Assembly: GCA_021378535.1 (NCBI GenBank)
Contig: JAACJV010000003.1
Location: forward strand, 29,765-93,764
From: Ureaplasma sp. Hg1
GTDB lineage: Bacteria; Bacillota_I; Bacilli_A; Mycoplasmatales; Mycoplasmoidaceae
Direction of reading: 5' to 3'
DNA: 64,000 nt
In this document: one piece after another, positions 63,673 to 64,000 of the stretch
Numbering within the stretch: position 1 is the first letter of the stretch
Layout: every line of letters begins with the position of its first letter
The notes under the pieces: model-generated
Seen by the model: the letters and a program-made list of their open reading frames with translations, nothing else
Databases searched by the model: none
Told to the model about the DNA's origin: nothing
Translations under genes and position numbers: made by a program

Positions 63673-63864
63673 ATGGACAAATCTAATATCCATATAATAG
63701 GAGATATATCATGATTTCCCATTATCTTTTGAAGTTAAATAGGAAAATATGATTAGTTTATCGATGATTTGTTTCCGTCAGAACAATTTAATAAAAATAT
63801 AGACTATTCTAAATATCAGTTTTTTTATTCATGAGATTTCCTAATTGTTGTTGAATTATTTTAA
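63673..63864 (+). pseudogene. Possible decayed ORF remnant
   Basis: One plus frame from ATG at 63673 reads like protein (DKSNIHIIGDISWFP..., later FIDDLFPSEQFNKNIDYSKY and FYSWDFLIVVELF) with TGA as tryptophan, but it is interrupted by TAA and TAG near 63733 and 63751. The split coding character suggests the 5' remnant of a lost gene. It could also be chance in AT-rich DNA. Confidence 0.3.
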
Positions 63865-63937
63865 ATTTATTAATTTTTTTTAAATATATAGAATATAATT
63901 TATTAAGATAGTAAATAAGAATATAAAGGAGTTTTAA

Positions 63938-64000
63938 ATGTCATACAAATTAGGCAATAAAGAAATGAATGAATTCTTTAATAATATTAAATCTGAATAT
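63938..64000 (+). CDS. Start of a gene cut by the window end
   Basis: ATG at 63938 follows AAAGGAG and a TATAAT-like box (63890s). The 21 codons inside the window read MSYKLGNKEM... and remain open. Too little is visible to name a family. Confidence 0.55.
   Translation, partial: MSYKLGNKEMNEFFNNIKSEY

Noticed and set aside
63496-63693. Track start at 63693 for the Cys-rich protein
   Set aside because: The ATG at 63561 follows AAAGGTGG, and the extra upstream stretch has no protein-like conservation pattern.

Overview
The window is AT-rich DNA from a mollicute (a Mycoplasma-type, wall-less bacterium). TGA must be read as tryptophan: almost every long gene is broken in the supplied ORF track at in-frame TGA codons and becomes one intact reading frame when these are translated. 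Other fitting signs are short TAATG gene overlaps, a class-B-like RNase P RNA, a ten-gene tRNA group with encoded CCA ends, and large low-complexity proteins without known domains. IspH (MEP isoprenoid pathway) and MiaB point towards the minority of mycoplasmas that keep isoprenoid synthesis, such as the M. penetrans or M. gallisepticum side of the group; the species assignment is inference.

Layout. 1-1.5 kb: end of a surface protein with a membrane anchor and a repeat-rich basic tail, then tRNA-His. 1.5-3.6 kb: a TPP riboswitch followed by a ThiT-like thiamine transporter and a thiamine/choline-kinase-like protein, which reads as a thiamine salvage operon. 3.7-5.7 kb: a DUF402 nucleotidase and two unknown proteins. 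5.9-9.8 kb: trigger factor and Lon, the latter behind a CIRCE (HrcA) operator. 9.8-17.5 kb, minus strand: a DUF3137-like membrane protein, YebC, a stand-alone structured RNA of unknown class with its own promoter and terminator, a SpoU methylase, MnmA, a repeat-rich hypothetical protein and MiaB. 17.7-21.3 kb: a secreted protein and a 770-aa repeat surface protein related to the one at position 1.

21.4-36.5 kb, minus strand: YmdB, 5-formyl-THF cyclo-ligase, PcrA/UvrD helicase, an RDD protein, a glycosyltransferase, rnpB, a 1792-aa repeat and proline-rich protein without signal or membrane segments (a cytoskeleton or attachment-organelle candidate), Apt and a fused SecDF. 36.6-44.1 kb, plus strand: Rel, PyrG, HisS, AspS and CutC in tight succession. 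44.2-45.3 kb: ten tRNA genes. 45.4-47.7 kb: NagA and an N-terminally extended NagB for amino-sugar catabolism. 47.7-50.5 kb: an alpha/beta-hydrolase-like protein lacking its nucleophile, and a MATE/flippase-like membrane protein.

50.5-63.6 kb, minus strand: a housekeeping string (TrmB, TrmL, IspH, ValS, EngB, UPF0154, RecO, Era, DgkA, YbeY, RimI, TsaB, RluD) ending at an unusual 597-aa protein in which signal peptidase II (LspA) continues into a long charged cytoplasmic tail, then inorganic pyrophosphatase and a Cys-rich small protein. A decayed ORF and the start of another gene close the window.

The most interesting items are the thiamine riboswitch operon with a visible Shine-Dalgarno switch, the LspA fusion, the giant repeat protein, the unclassified RNA near 12.3 kb, the extended NagB and the nucleophile-less hydrolase.
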